DNA of 64,000 nt from Beroe forskalii (lineage: Eukaryota > Ctenophora > Nuda > Beroida > Beroidae), in the NCBI GenBank assembly GCA_011033025.1, contig WFMF01000392.1:62001-126000 (forward strand), given 5' to 3'. A program made the translations under genes and the position numbers. Under the pieces are notes generated by a model. That model was not told where the DNA came from. It ran no database searches and worked only from the letters and a program-made list of their open reading frames with translations. Of the stretch, positions 1 through 13,400 are shown piece by piece; within the stretch, counting starts at the first letter, position 1; every line of letters starts with the position of its first letter.

Positions 1-1344
1 TTTTGATTGTTTTCAGGTGCTCCGCTGTATGGCGAATTCTACCTGATTCTACATCTTCTAGGTCATGTTTTTATGGTCCGATTTCACTATTCAGGACATA
101 TTCAGGGCGTTCAGGTCCAAAACTAAAGAATAGGATGATTGGTTGACATCCGGGGCAAACTTCTGTTCAATTTAACCCTGCATGATTGATAATGAGTAGA
201 GCCAAAATGTGGCAAATTTAACATTTCAGTAACCGATAATGCAGTACACAGCTAGCACACACGTTTCTGAAGTTAAGAAAATTAGTCAAAATCTTAAAAA
301 TGGTTGTCTCGTGTACGGAAGGGTCTGAACTAATAGCTTAACACGATAGCCGAACGTTTCAAGTAATTTAAATGTCATATTTCTGGGCAATTGCCAGAGC
401 AAAAGTTGCAACTGCCCTATCTGGGGCATATCCTTTTTGGGGTCAAAGCACCCCCTTAGGAATATTTCGACTCGACGAAAAACAGTCCATTTGTTCCTGT
501 AAGCATCCACGTGTGCTGCAACAGCCCCATTTTGATTATCTCACACTTCTTGGGTCCGTTGATAGCGCGTTTTCTTTGACAAAGAAATTTGTGGTCAGTT
601 TCGTACAGCGGAGCAAATAATTAGAAATTTGAATCTGCTGTAGAATGGGCTAAGAAAACTTAGTTATCGGTAAAACCCGATTATCTTAATCCAAAAATGT
701 CTGAAAAAAACGAATATCACATCAAAAAGTCACCCCCGGCAGCCGTTTCTCCAGAAAGTTGCAAGTGACAATCTTTTCCGAACGCACTATTAATTTGGCG
801 GCTTTTGAACAGTACCTATCGTAAGTAATTAAGTGTTAATTTGGTTTCGTTTATGCTAATTTCATTGGGAATTTCAATGCTAATTTCAATGAAAATTCGT
901 TTGGACGCTTGGGTCGCCACTAACGTGGCTGTTGGTTGTCGAGCGACGCTCTCTCGCTCGCTAGGGTTCTGTCACTGGGATGTTAGAATACAGTATAAAG
1001 TTGTATACTTTGTATTCATTGTATACTTTAGAGGTGTTGACATCATTGTTATCAACATTATGTGCAATTAAAGGTAGAATAGGAACAACTGGTCGTGATA
1101 CGATACTGTATCATAATGCCACATATTATAGAGTGATAATGTTCTACCTACTTATTTATTCTCACTTGCCCAATACACTGACTCCTATGCCAGTGAATTT
1201 TCTACTGAACTGTGATCAATTAAATGATAATTGCGTGGGCTACAAATTTCAGAATTTGTTTGACTATAAATTTTGTTTGACCATAAAACCTATCACTTCT
1301 TGTAAATGGCTTATTTGAAGTATAAATTTAATGCTTCTCGGTAG
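1..1344. other. intron, 5' flank of first visible exon
   Basis: No exon is recognised here. The short open frames are AT-rich and resemble nothing known. The stretch must lie in the SLMAP-like gene, because the exon at 1345 begins in the middle of an FHA domain. The upstream FHA exons and the start codon are outside the window. The repeated segment begins at 1031. Confidence 0.6.
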
Positions 1345-1498
1345 ATCTGGATAAAGGACACGAGCAGCAGCAACGGCACTTTCATCAACAGTAACCGTCT
1401 TAGTCGGGGCGGGGAGGAGAGTGAACCCTTCAAGATACAGTCAGGGGATAAGATACAGTTCGGAGTGGATGTCATGGAGGCAAAGAAGAAGGATGGAG
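1345..1498 (+). CDS. SLMAP: SLMAP exon: C-terminal half of FHA domain
   Basis: The acceptor is ggtag|atctgg and the donor is ggag|gtgaga. It starts in phase 0 and ends in phase 1, 154 nt. It encodes [15 protein letters not shown] followed by [19 protein letters not shown]. The S-x-N-G-T-F-I-N stretch is the phosphopeptide-binding loop typical of FHA domains and matches the SLMAP version closely. It lies inside copy 1 of the duplicated segment. Confidence 0.9.
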
Positions 1499-4400
1499 GT
1501 GAGAATGTGATATTGGCAATGTTATATTGCCTATCTTATTTGATGCTCTGTAATGAATTTCATACTTGTGAAGTAAGAGTGAGCCCTGAGGTACATCAAA
1601 TTCAATGTTTTAAGGTTTTAAGATATTGATATTTGAATACATTTCAGTAGAAATACTATGAGCCATTACAAGTAAAATTGTTTGATCGCCACCTATCTCC
1701 AGGTGGCAACCCTATAACTCACGGGTGTATAATAGCTAAAGCTACAGTCATTATACCTGACGCCCTTATTCCTAACCCTAACTACGTCATCAACAACCCT
1801 CTCCTCAACTCCAAGTTAGTCTGATAATGGGAATCAGTAAGATGCATGTTTTCTTGCTATCTTTATTGCAACTGATGATAACTACCAAAGTGCCAGGTAT
1901 AACAGTCAATAGTGTTTTGATCAGTGCTAGTCTACACATTAACCAATAACCATATATAACTGATATATCAACTTGTTAAAAATATCCTGACTCGGGTCTC
2001 GGCTTTGCTCGGCATTCAGTTCTTACTAATAATACAGTGGCCAGTGCTGAGTTCAAACAACTTTTGATGTAATTTTTCGAGGAAGTGTTTGATTATGAGC
2101 TTTGTATTGTGTTGCCTGAAAGTCGTGATCCTATAAAAATATGTACGTCTCCAAAGTCAGATAAAATAACTGCACTATTTGACACATTGTCAAAAACCTT
2201 TCACAGTGTTGTAAAAATAGTCACGGTTATGTCTATTATGTCAGCAGTTGTGATGCTTCAGTATTTTGATTCTTCAAATAACTAATTACAAAACAAAAAC
2301 CACGAATAGTTTGTTGTTAGTTTTGGAGTTCAAAATTCTAAAATTGCCTGGTCTGGGAAGTAGCAATCCAATTGTACGTAGGATCAGAAAATGCAGCGTT
2401 GGGTCATTGAGAAGCACAACTGTAAGGCCCTGGTGTCTTATGTTCGATTTTGACCAGAGTCAAAGCTATTAAATATTTAACTAGGTCTACGTGTGTGCTG
2501 TGTTCGACTCTTGTGTTCCATATTCTAGTCTGAGTATGGGTGTTGCTGTGTTCTACTCTTGTGTTCCATATTCTAGTCTGAGAGTGGGTGTGTCCTGTCT
2601 TCGACTCTTGTGTTCCATATTCTAGTCTGAGTATGGGTGTGTGCTGTGTTCTACTCTTGTGTTCCATATTCTAGTCTGAGAGTGGGTGTGTCCTGTCTTC
2701 GACTCTTGTGTTCCATATTCTAGTCTGAGTATGGGTGTGTGCTGTGTTCTACTCTTGTGTTCCATATTCTAGTCTGAGTATGGGTGTGTGCTGTGTTCTA
2801 CTCTTGTGTTCCATATTCTAGTCTGAGTATGGGTGTTGCTGTGTTCTACTCTTGTGTTCCATATTCTAGTCTGAGAGTGGGTGTGTCCTGTCTTCGACTC
2901 TTGTGTTCCATATTCTAGTCTGAGTATGGGTGTGCTGCTGTGTTCGACTCTTGTGTTCCATATTCTAGTCTGAGTATGGGTGTGTGCTGTGTTCGACTCT
3001 TGTGTTCCATATTCTAGTCTGAGAGTGGGTGTGTCCTGTCTTCGACTCTTGTGTTCCATATTCTAGTCTGAGTATGGGTGTGCTGCTGTGTTCGACTCTT
3101 GTGTTCCAATGTTCTAGTCTGAGTATGGGTGTGTGCTGTGTTCGACTCTTGTTTTCTATTTTCTAGTCTGAGTATGGGTGTGTGCCGTGTCGCCTGTCGT
3201 CAGGTCTTCTGAGTGTCAGACACAATGTTAAGAGATCCATGGGCAATATATAGGAGTTAGAACTAATGTATTTTCATGTCCTGACTTATGAGGAGCAAAA
3301 ACTTAATATCTCCATTGCCGTTTTGAAATTTAGCATCTGCATTCATCAGCATTAGATAACATACGGTGATTAGCGACGCGCTGATTAGGTGAAAATCGCG
3401 TGGTATTCACTTGATTGGGTAGTGAGAGTTCCTTATACGATGAGCGTATATTCATTTCAAATTAAATTCACAGGCATGTCTCAAACTAGACTCATTACTG
3501 TGCTGTTATAAATTCCTTTCCACTCGTTATTTAACGTGCTGTAGGTTAAAATTAAACATTTGCCATATTATGGCAAATACTAACTGTTTCTTCATCCGCG
3601 AACAACAAGACACAAGTGTTGGTCGTTCTCCATTGTCAATAACGAAATTCATTCCTTTTGAAGAAATCTGAGTGAAGCATCCAACATCCGTACAATTCTA
3701 CGAGCGCGGGATCAGACGAGAGCTGGATTTATTCCCAGGCCTCTGATATGTTTTAACAAAACATATCAGACAACCTTCAATAATCAATATCTCTATCTAG
3801 ACGAGTTAGCTGTGTAAGGATAATATAAGTTAGCGTTGAGCCATTTGCTAGAATGTCTGCGTAACCGGTATAGCTAGCACTTAATCTATAATAAAACTGC
3901 GTTAAGAGCGAACCAAGTGTATGACAAAACTTTGGTTTATTCTTCTCCTGGCCCTTTTTTTCCCCACCCATTCATGTTCACACAAAATGCTCACTGCTAA
4001 ATATAAAATTTAAAATAAAAGTTTTTGAAACTTATAATTCAGGTCGGTAAAAGTGTTTCGATGAAAAACGCCAAAACAATTTTTACTGTAAGTGTTCCCC
4101 TCAAGCCATGCTGTCATGTGGTTCCAAGATAGCTATTAAGTTTATACTACCCATCTAATGTAAATTACAAATTTTCAGTGTCCTATTGAGTGTTGACTCC
4201 AATTTCAAAGCAGTATTGTCGGATACTTTTTAACATTTAGATAATCTGTCGTGATGTTTCCCTTTGTCACCTGCTGATGGTACACCTACATCGCAGATGG
4301 CAGGGAGACCTTACAACTGTAGGGTAACCGCTGATGATTCACAGTTTAGTCTCTTCCGCCTCTCATGTCAATCCTTGAATTAGAAAATCGATATGCAGTA

Positions 4401-7400
4401 TTTTGTTATGTTTGTAGTTTACCCATACACCTCTATAGATAAGACATTGGATTCGAGGTGTTGACATCATTGTTATCAACATTATGTGCAATTAAAGGTA
4501 GAATAGGAACAACTGGTCGTGATACGATACTGTATCATAATGCCACATATTATAGAGTGATAATGTTCTACCTACTTATTTATTCTCACTTGCCCAATAC
4601 ACTGACTCCTATGCCAGTGAATTTTCTACTGAACTGTGATCAATTAAATGATAATTGCGTGGGCTACAAATTTTAGAATTTGTTTGACTATAAATTTTGT
4701 TTTGACCATAAAACCTATCACTTCTTGTAAATGGCTTATTTGAAGTATAAATTTAATGCTTCTCGGTAGATCTGGATAAAGGACACGAGCAGCAGCAACG
4801 GCACTTTCATCAACAGTAACCGTCTTAGTCGGGCGGGGAGGAGAGTGAACCTTCAAGATACAGTCAGGGGATAAGATACAGTTCGGGTGGATGTCATGGA
4901 GGCAAAGAAGAAGGATGGAGGTGAGAATGTGATATTGGCAATGTTATGTGCCTATCTTATTTGATGCTCTGTAATGAATTTCATACTTGTGAAGTAAGAG
5001 TGAGCCCTGAGGTACATCAAATTCAATGTTTTAAGGTTTTAAGATATTGATATTTGAATACATTTCAGTAAATACTATGAGCCAGTACAAGTAAATTGTT
5101 TGATCGCCACCTATCTCCAGGTAGCCCTATAACTCACGGGTGTATAATAGCTAAAGCTACAGTCATTATACCTGACGCCCTTATTCTAACCCTAACTACG
5201 TCATCAACAACCTCTCCTCAACTCCAAGTTAGTCTGATAATGGGAATCAGTAAGATACATGTTTTCTTGCTATCTTTATTGCAACTGATGATAACTACCA
5301 AAGTGCCAGGTATAACAGTCAATAGTGTTTTGATCAGTGCTAGTCTACACATTAACCAATAACCATATATAACTGATATATCAACTTGTTAAAAATATCC
5401 TGACTCGGGTCTCGGCTTTTGCTCGGCATTCAGTTCTTACTAATAATACAGTGGCCAGTGCTGAGTTCAAACAACTTTGATGTAATTTTTCGAGGAAGTG
5501 TTTGATTATGAGCTTTAATTGTGTTGCCTGAAAGTCGTGATCCTATAAAATATGTACGTCTCCAAAAGTCAGATAAAATAACTGCACTATTTGACATTGT
5601 CAAAAACCTTTCACAGTGTTGTAAAAATAGTCACGGTTATGTCTATTATGTCACAGCAGTTGTGATGCTTCAGTATTTTGATTCTTCAAATAACTAATTA
5701 CAAAACAAAAACCACGAATAGTTTGTTGTTAGTTTTGGAGTTCAAAATTCTAAAATTGCCTGGTCTGGGAAGTAGCAATCCAATTGTACGTAGGATCAGA
5801 AAATGCAGCGTTGGGTCATTGAGAAGCACAACTGTAAGGCCCTGGTGTCTTATGTTCGATTTTGACCAGAGTCAAAGCTATTAAATATTTAACTAGGTCT
5901 ACGTGTGTGCTGTGTTCGACTCTTGTGTTCCATATTCTAGTCTGAGTATGGGTGTTGCTGTGTTCTTCTACTCTTGTGTTCCATATTCTAGTCTGAGAGT
6001 GGGTGTGTCCTGTCTTCGACTCTTGTGTTCCATATTCTAGTCTGAGTATGGGTGTGTGCTGTGTTCTACTCTTGTGTTCCATATTCTAGTCTGAGTATGG
6101 GTGTGTGCTGTGTTCCTACTCTTGTGTTCCATATTCTAGTCTGAGTATGGGTGTTGCTGTGTTCTACTCTTGTGTTCCATATTCTAGTCTGAGAGTGGGT
6201 GTGTCCTGTCTTCGACTCTTGTGTTCCATATTCTAGTCTGAGTATGGGTGTGCTGCTGTGTTCTACTCTTGTGTTCCATATTCTAGTCTGAGTATGGGTG
6301 TGCTGCTGTGTTCGACTCTTGTGTTCCATATTCTAGTCTGAGTATGGGTGTGTGCTGTGTTCGACTCTTGTGTTCCATATTCTAGTCTGAGAGTGGGTGT
6401 GTCCTGTCTTCGACTCTTGTGTTCCATATTCTAGTCTGAGTATGGGTGTGCTGCTGTGTTCGACTCTTGTGTTCCAATGTTCTAGTCTGAGTATGGGTGT
6501 GTGCTGTGTTCGACTCTTGTTTTCTATTTTCTAGTCTGAGTATGGGTGTGTGCCGTGTCGCCTGTCGTCAGGTCTTCTGAGTGTCAGACACAATGTTAAG
6601 AGATCCATGGGCAATATATAGGAGTTAGAACTAATGTATTTTCATGTCCTGACTTATGAGGAGCAAAAACTTAATATCTCCATTGCCGTTTTGAAATTTA
6701 GCATCTGCATTCATCAGCATTAGATAACATACGGTGATTAGCGACGCGCTGATTAGGTGAAAATCGCGTGGTATTCACTTGATTGGGTAGTGAGAGTTCC
6801 TTATACGATGAGCGTATATTCATTTCAAATTAAATTCACAGGCATGTCTCAAACTAGACTCATTACTGTGCTGTTATAAATTCCTTTCCACTCGTTATTT
6901 AACGTGCTGTAGGTTAAAATTAAACATTTGCCATATCATGGCGAATACTAACTGTTTCTTCATCCGTGAACAACAAGACACAAGTGTTGGTCGTTCTCCA
7001 TTGTCAATAACGAAATTCATTCCTTTTGAAGAAATCTGAGTGAAGCATCCAACATCCGTACAATTCTACGAGCGCGGGATCAGACGAGAGCTGGATTTAT
7101 TCCCAGGCCTCTGATATGTTTTAACAAAACATATCAGACAACCTTCAATAATCAATATCTCTATCTAAACGAGTTAGCTGTGTAAGGATAATATAAGTTA
7201 GCGTTGAGCCATTTGCTAGAATGTCTGCGTAACCGGTATAGCTAGCACTTAATCTATAATAAAACTGCGTTAAGAGCGAACCAAGTGTCGGCAATCAAAC
7301 TATATTTAACACTCTGTTTAACAGCAAACTATGTGATAAATTCATTGTTTAGAGTTTTAACAAACTGCTCAACGACAGCTAAGTTTGACTTTGGTATTTT

Positions 7401-10400
7401 GATTTATACAAACCAAATATCACAGCTTACCGACGTGCTGTAAAATCGGATCAGTTTCAATTTCTTTTAATATGTCTCCTCATTCCCCATCCTGTGCCAT
7501 GATCGTTCCAATTCCATGAGAAAACCGGGCAGCATACTTTTGCAGCATACGATTGCATTTTACTTTAACCCCTAACAGTTAGCAGTTAGCGAATGATTTA
7601 TCGCGGGTAGCATTGATTATCCACTAAACGCGGTGTATGATCTGTTTAATTTCTTCTGATTTCCTTGTCTCCCAGGTCCGTATCTTCGAGTTCGGAAACA
7701 CTGGACTGTATTGATGAGGATCAAGATATCCTGGACTTACACACGGCTATAAAGGTAATACAATTAGCTATAGCATCTACTGTGACTCCAAACTGTTGTT
7801 AATTTATCCTGACACCTGTTTACTCCAGTTCACTCTGACACCAGTTTACTCTGACACCAGTTTACTCTGACACCAGTTTACTCTGACACCAGTTAACTCT
7901 GACACCAGTTATCTCGGACACCAGTTTGCCCTGACACCAGTTTTTCCTGACACCGGTTTACCCTGACACCAGTCCATCCTGACACCTGTTCACCCTGACA
8001 CCAGAGTGAACTGGTGTCGGATCTGACACCAGTTCATTTGACACCAGTTTACTCTGACATAAGTTACCTCTGACACCAGATTACTCTGACACCAGTTTAC
8101 TCTGATCTGACACGAGTGTACCCTGACACCAGTTTACTTTGACACCAGTTATCTCTGACACCAGTGTACTCTGACTCCAGTTTACCCTGACACCAGTTCT
8201 GCCTGACACTGGTTTGCCCTGACACCAGTTCACCCTGACACCAGTTCACTCGGACACCAGTTAACTCGGACAGCAGTTTACCCTGACACCAGTTAACCCT
8301 GGCACCAGTTTTGCCTGACACCGGTTTACCATGACACCAGTTCACCCTGACACCAATACACTCTGACACCAGTTCACCCTGACACCAGTTCACCCTGACA
8401 CCAATATACTCTGACACCAGTTCACCCTGACACAAGTTCACTCTGACGCCAGTTTACTCTCCGACACCAGTTCACTCTCTGACACCAGTTCACTCTCCGA
8501 CACCAGTTCAATCTCTGACACTAGTTTAATCTGACACCAGTTTAATTTGACACCAGTTTACTTTGACACCAGTTTTCTCTCGCACCAGTCTACCCTGACA
8601 CAAGTTTACTCTGACACAAGTTTTTCCTGACACCAGTCTACCCTGACACCAGTTCACTATGACACCAGTTCACCCTGACACCAGTTCACCCTGACACCAG
8701 TTCACCCTGACACCAGTTTTTCCTGACACCAGTTCACCTACGTTTCCTGCAGAATGCAATGACGAGGGAAAGTTTGCTGCACAAGAGATTACAGGAGTTG
8801 GAAGGGAGAATGAGCACTGCTATTGAAGCTGCAGAGTTAGGCTGGCAGGTGAGTACTGAGTACATTGCTTAATATTTACATTGTACAGTGTACACATGTC
8901 TTATCTTGCACTGCTCATTACACTTGAAGTAAAATGTAATATTGGTATACACTTCTTCTCGTTATCTTATACTGCACTACGACACTGCTATGTACACTGA
9001 AGTGCTACGTATTGATTTGTGTATTACACAGTTTAGCGTATAATGTGACATTGTGTGTAAATGTAGCCGTGAGTAGATAGTTACTTTATCTCTGAGGCAC
9101 TACTTATTAGTTGTGTGTTAGTTCATATGTATGTACATCGTGGAAGTAAGGTCCGTTTGAGCTTTCAGTCATTATTGTGTCAATGAAATAATTGACTTAA
9201 AATGACCCAAATTAACAAAATTACAGTCCTCATGCTCCAAAAACCTAATAAGTTTAAAATCGTCAAAAATGTTGACTATAACTTAGATCAACCATATGTC
9301 TAGACCCTCTGTGTCTAAAATTTTCCGACTATAATAATTCCGATTATGTTTTACCGTATAGAATATTGGAGGTTAAGCTTATACATTGAAACTCTCAAAG
9401 AGTGATGTCAAATCATCTCTCCTACAATAATTGCGGTTTTGATATGCATGCTTGTCACACTGTAAAGCACGATCACTTAACATGATTGTATGGTCATTGC
9501 ACGTGTGTAAACAAAGCACGGTCCCCTTTAAGAAAAAGTGATTTAATGTGTAACATGAAAGATGCAAGCAATATCATTATATTGTGCATTGCTATGTAAT
9601 TTAAGGCTGAGGCTTCTATCACTGAATTTGACATCCAGAATTCAGACAATTCTGTACATTCCATTCCTCAGCTCGTTTTATGTGTACAATTCGACAAATA
9701 ACAAGGAATAATTTGTTACACGCACAGAAGTTGCCGATTCTCTCTAAATAAAATATGCGACAGGTTATAATATGCTGACCACTGCAGCTACATCCCGGAA
9801 TGTTGACACTTTCGCATACACGGGAAGCAACTTGTTAAAACTACCATGTCGCGTGTGAAATGTAGGCGTCTTGACATCAGCAATTGTTCACGTTAACTCA
9901 TAATAATGCCGTCACTCCAAACCGCCTATTGTTGAGTGTGCAGATTATGGCAGTTCTGTGCTACACGTACATCATAACAGGAGCCATAGACTTGTATTGC
10001 AATGTGTGCTACCTGTTTCAACGGCCGCTGTGAGATGGCTTCTAAGTGTTTCGTGTCCAGAGAATGGGCTATATACGCGGGATTTGGTGCATGTGCGTAA
10101 CGCGCGGCGACATTTCCCTTCACAGAAGACCAAATTTAGTTGTTCAAAAAGCAAATATTGTAAGCATTTCATGCGCGCGCTCAGGAATTAAATTTAATCT
10201 GATCGCCCCATCATAAATTTGATGCATACTCGTGCTTCATGCAAAATTTATTGCCTCTGAGTAAAATAAGTAATATAAGGCGAGATATGAAAGTTTTGCT
10301 TAAAATGTCTATATTTAATCACTCACTGACTTTCGAACTCATTGGTTGAACTCACAAGTGGCGGTAATTTGATGGAATCATCTGCTGAAATGTGCGTGCG

Positions 10401-13400
10401 CAGCATGTTGTTTTGATTTATTTCATTGAACATAAAAAAGGAAAATGTTAACATACCTGATATTTCAGGCGCTGATCAAAGAAGATAAATTATTGGCTCG
10501 CATCGAGCTTTTGGAAAACCAATTAGAAATATTTACTAGGGTGAGTAATAATAATGCTTTTTCACCTAAACATCTGTAGTTTCTGATGATAATCTCAATG
10601 AAAGACCAAAATATTGCCAAGAACTTCAAGCTTTTTTTTTAAATTTCAGAACCCCACTGAAGATCAAAACAAAATCCTGCGTCTTGAAAACGAGAAGCAT
10701 GATTACCAAATCCACGCCAAAGATAGCCTACGAGCGATTTGTTTAGAGAAATCAGATGTCACTAGAAAGTGCTCGGATCTAGAAAATCTGCTGACCACTA
10801 CAGCTAGGATAGAAGTGGGACACTACAAAAACTTGCATGAAACTGCTCAAGCCGAACTCATCAAAGGTTTCTTTCCTGTTCCTTTCCATACATTCTTTTT
10901 CATTCATGAATGATTAAATTTCGATAGATCATTCATTAATTTCTGGTATCAGTGTTCAATGATGATGACAAAAAACCGTTAACTGCTTTAGAAATGAAAC
11001 ATTGCTATTATTAACGTCCACTAGCTCAAGACGAAGTGAGGAGGAAGACCAGTGAGTTGGAAACGAAGGAGTCGGAGTACCAGGTGAACTGTGACGCTGT
11101 GCAGGCTGAGCACAAGGCTGCTGTGGATGAGTTCACTAAGAATGTAGCAGAGTTGACTACATCCAACAGCGAGCTGCTCGAACAGCGGGAAATGCTCGAG
11201 AAACAACTCGATAGTGAGTACCTGCTGATAACAAGCCGTCTGCGCGATCTTGCATTGTTGATGGATTGAATTCATGTATAGATAGGTGATCAAGGGTTAA
11301 AATAAATGTTGAAAAATGATAAATGCGTGCACACTTTGGTCTTAAAATGCTGCTACTTTCAGATATCGCTTCCGAGCACAGTCAAGAAATAGAGACGCTC
11401 CAAAGTTCAATTGACGCGCTGAAAGTTGAGTTGGAGAGTGCTGCAGAGAAGAAACAAGCAGAGGAGTCCCTTACTGAGGAGAACTCAGCTCTGAAGAACG
11501 AGAACTACCAACTTCAGGAGGAGCTCATGAAGCTCAAAGGTGAGTCGGTAGCGGGGAAACATAACACATCGATACGCTATCAGAAATACAATAATTCCAT
11601 CTCAAGATAACAACATTTTTAGATCTTACTAAACATGAATAACCCCCTTCTGCCCATACTTATAGTATTCAAACTATATCCCCTAACTGACACCTTGCGT
11701 CACTTCAGAAGAACTGGAAGCTGGATCGGCCCCGAATGTCCCGGTGGAACTTGAAACTGATTCCGCAGCTGAAAAATCGTTCGACCGGCAGTACAGCGAC
11801 GCTTCAACTAACACTGATAATGCGAGGGAAACTGAACACAAAGGTGTGTTATTTTTATAGTCAGAGGATTGAGGAATAATTTAGTAATTGCTTTGGATCT
11901 CTAAGTTTGACTGATTGAATGATTATTCAATATATCAGTGCATATACTAATAAACGGTACATTATACAATGCCAGTAGGCATCCCCTGTTTGGAGTGAAG
12001 GGCTTTTATAATCCGATATTAATTTTCAATTCATCGAAAACTCATTACACTTGATTTCCATTTCAGAGGCTACGTCGGAGGAGCATGAAGGCAGCCAGAC
12101 GAACCCGGTAGTGAGCAGGGATTCCATGTCACAAACCGAGAAGTGGTTCGATGCCATCTCCCCCTCTTCTTCCAAATCTGACATTCTATCAGCGTCCTTC
12201 TCGGCAGGTAGGAACGCCAATTGCCCAGTGTTAGGCAGGTTTTGTTATGGTCATGATAGAAGTTTTTGTACACCGTGGCTGCTTTGATTTTTTGTCAATT
12301 TGCATAACTTTATCATAGCACGCCCTATTTCCATCTCATGAATACTCCGAATATTTGAGCGTCGAATACTTCTCAGGAGACAAGAGGTACCGGTCTCTGC
12401 GAAGCAACAGCAGGAGAGAAGGCCCCCGACCCTGGTCCAACTCCAGCGCCTTCGAGGGCTCCATCGCTCATGCCATGGCACTCATAGAATCACTCGATGA
12501 TATCAAGAGCTCGTGTGTCAAATTCAGAGAGGAAACTGAGAGGTAAACTGAGAATATTTGCCCTATATTTTCATTAGATCCCATCCTTATGTGGTATCAT
12601 ATCATCGAAAATGAATCCATTTCATTTCTATTCGAATCTATCAACCCTGATATAAAACAATATATGGTGTTCAGTAACGACGTGGAGCTCAGTATAGACA
12701 GTGGAGAGCTGTCTGTGACAGACGACAGTTCCTACAAACACGACATCTCCAACACCATCTCCCCGCCTCCCAGGAGACGCAACTCTTACAGGTAATACTG
12801 GGAGGGCATGTAAATGGTTGGCGTCTTGAATTGATTATTGGGAGACAAGTCCAATGAATCATCTGCTGATTAGTAATGTGCGATTAAAATGTTAACTAAA
12901 ACTTAATTTCCTCTCGAAAGGAACGATTTGAATAAAAATTTACGTTTACAGTAGTGTTTACTGGATGATCATTTGTTCGTTTCTTCCTCGATGTCTGATA
13001 AACCTTCACCTTGTTTTGTAAACCAAGTGAACCGTGTATTGTAAACCAAGTGAGCCCTGTTTTGTAGACCAAGTAAACCTTGTTTTTCTCCCAGGGAGGC
13101 GTGTGAGGAGGAGGAGGAGGACGAGACTGCTGGAACTACCACAGTCCGGCCAGACGACCATTTCGACGACGCCAGCGAGGCAGACGAACACTACGAACTG
13201 GCGCCAGAAGATAGCGCCGAGAAGCCCAGCCTGATCCTGAACAAAGGTAAGCGCCATTGCCCCCTCCCCTCCTCTCCCTTCCATAGCTTCCTGTGTGTGG
13301 AGTTGTAGCTTGTAGTTTTATCAATGTTGATTCCTCTGTTAGACCAGAGCTGCCGTATTTTAACACCGTGTAGTATTGCATATGCTGCCTGAAATTATTG

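Larger units (their letters stand above)
1031..3920. repeat. duplicated segment, copy 1
   Basis: It starts at GAGGTGTTGACATC and ends at GAACCAAGTGT, and is almost identical to 4455-7288 in the same orientation. It contains the two FHA exons and a minisatellite. The exons are intact in this copy. The two copies are separated by about 530 bases of unique sequence. Confidence 0.93.
4455..7288. repeat. duplicated segment, copy 2
   Basis: A direct copy of 1031-3920, 56 bases shorter. Differences are mostly single-base losses in homopolymers, such as CGGGG to CGGG and ACCCT to ACCT, plus about one minisatellite unit fewer. This fits either an unmerged allele with uncorrected read errors or a decaying tandem duplication. 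Confidence 0.9.

Noticed and set aside
2404-3059. Minus-strand open frames with repeating [11 protein letters not shown] peptides (also 5816-6329)
   Set aside because: They follow the minisatellite unit, have no splice or start context, and both strands stay open.
8097-8441. Minus-strand frame with repeating [13 protein letters not shown]
   Set aside because: Translation of the 16-bp minisatellite in an intron of a + strand gene.
7803-8738. CRISPR-like regular repeats
   Set aside because: Units are contiguous with no unique spacers, in a eukaryotic intron.
10614-10913. Frame extended upstream of exon 10650 with a poly-F leader
   Set aside because: The leader is the intron's pyrimidine tract; the acceptor at 10649 sets the exon start.
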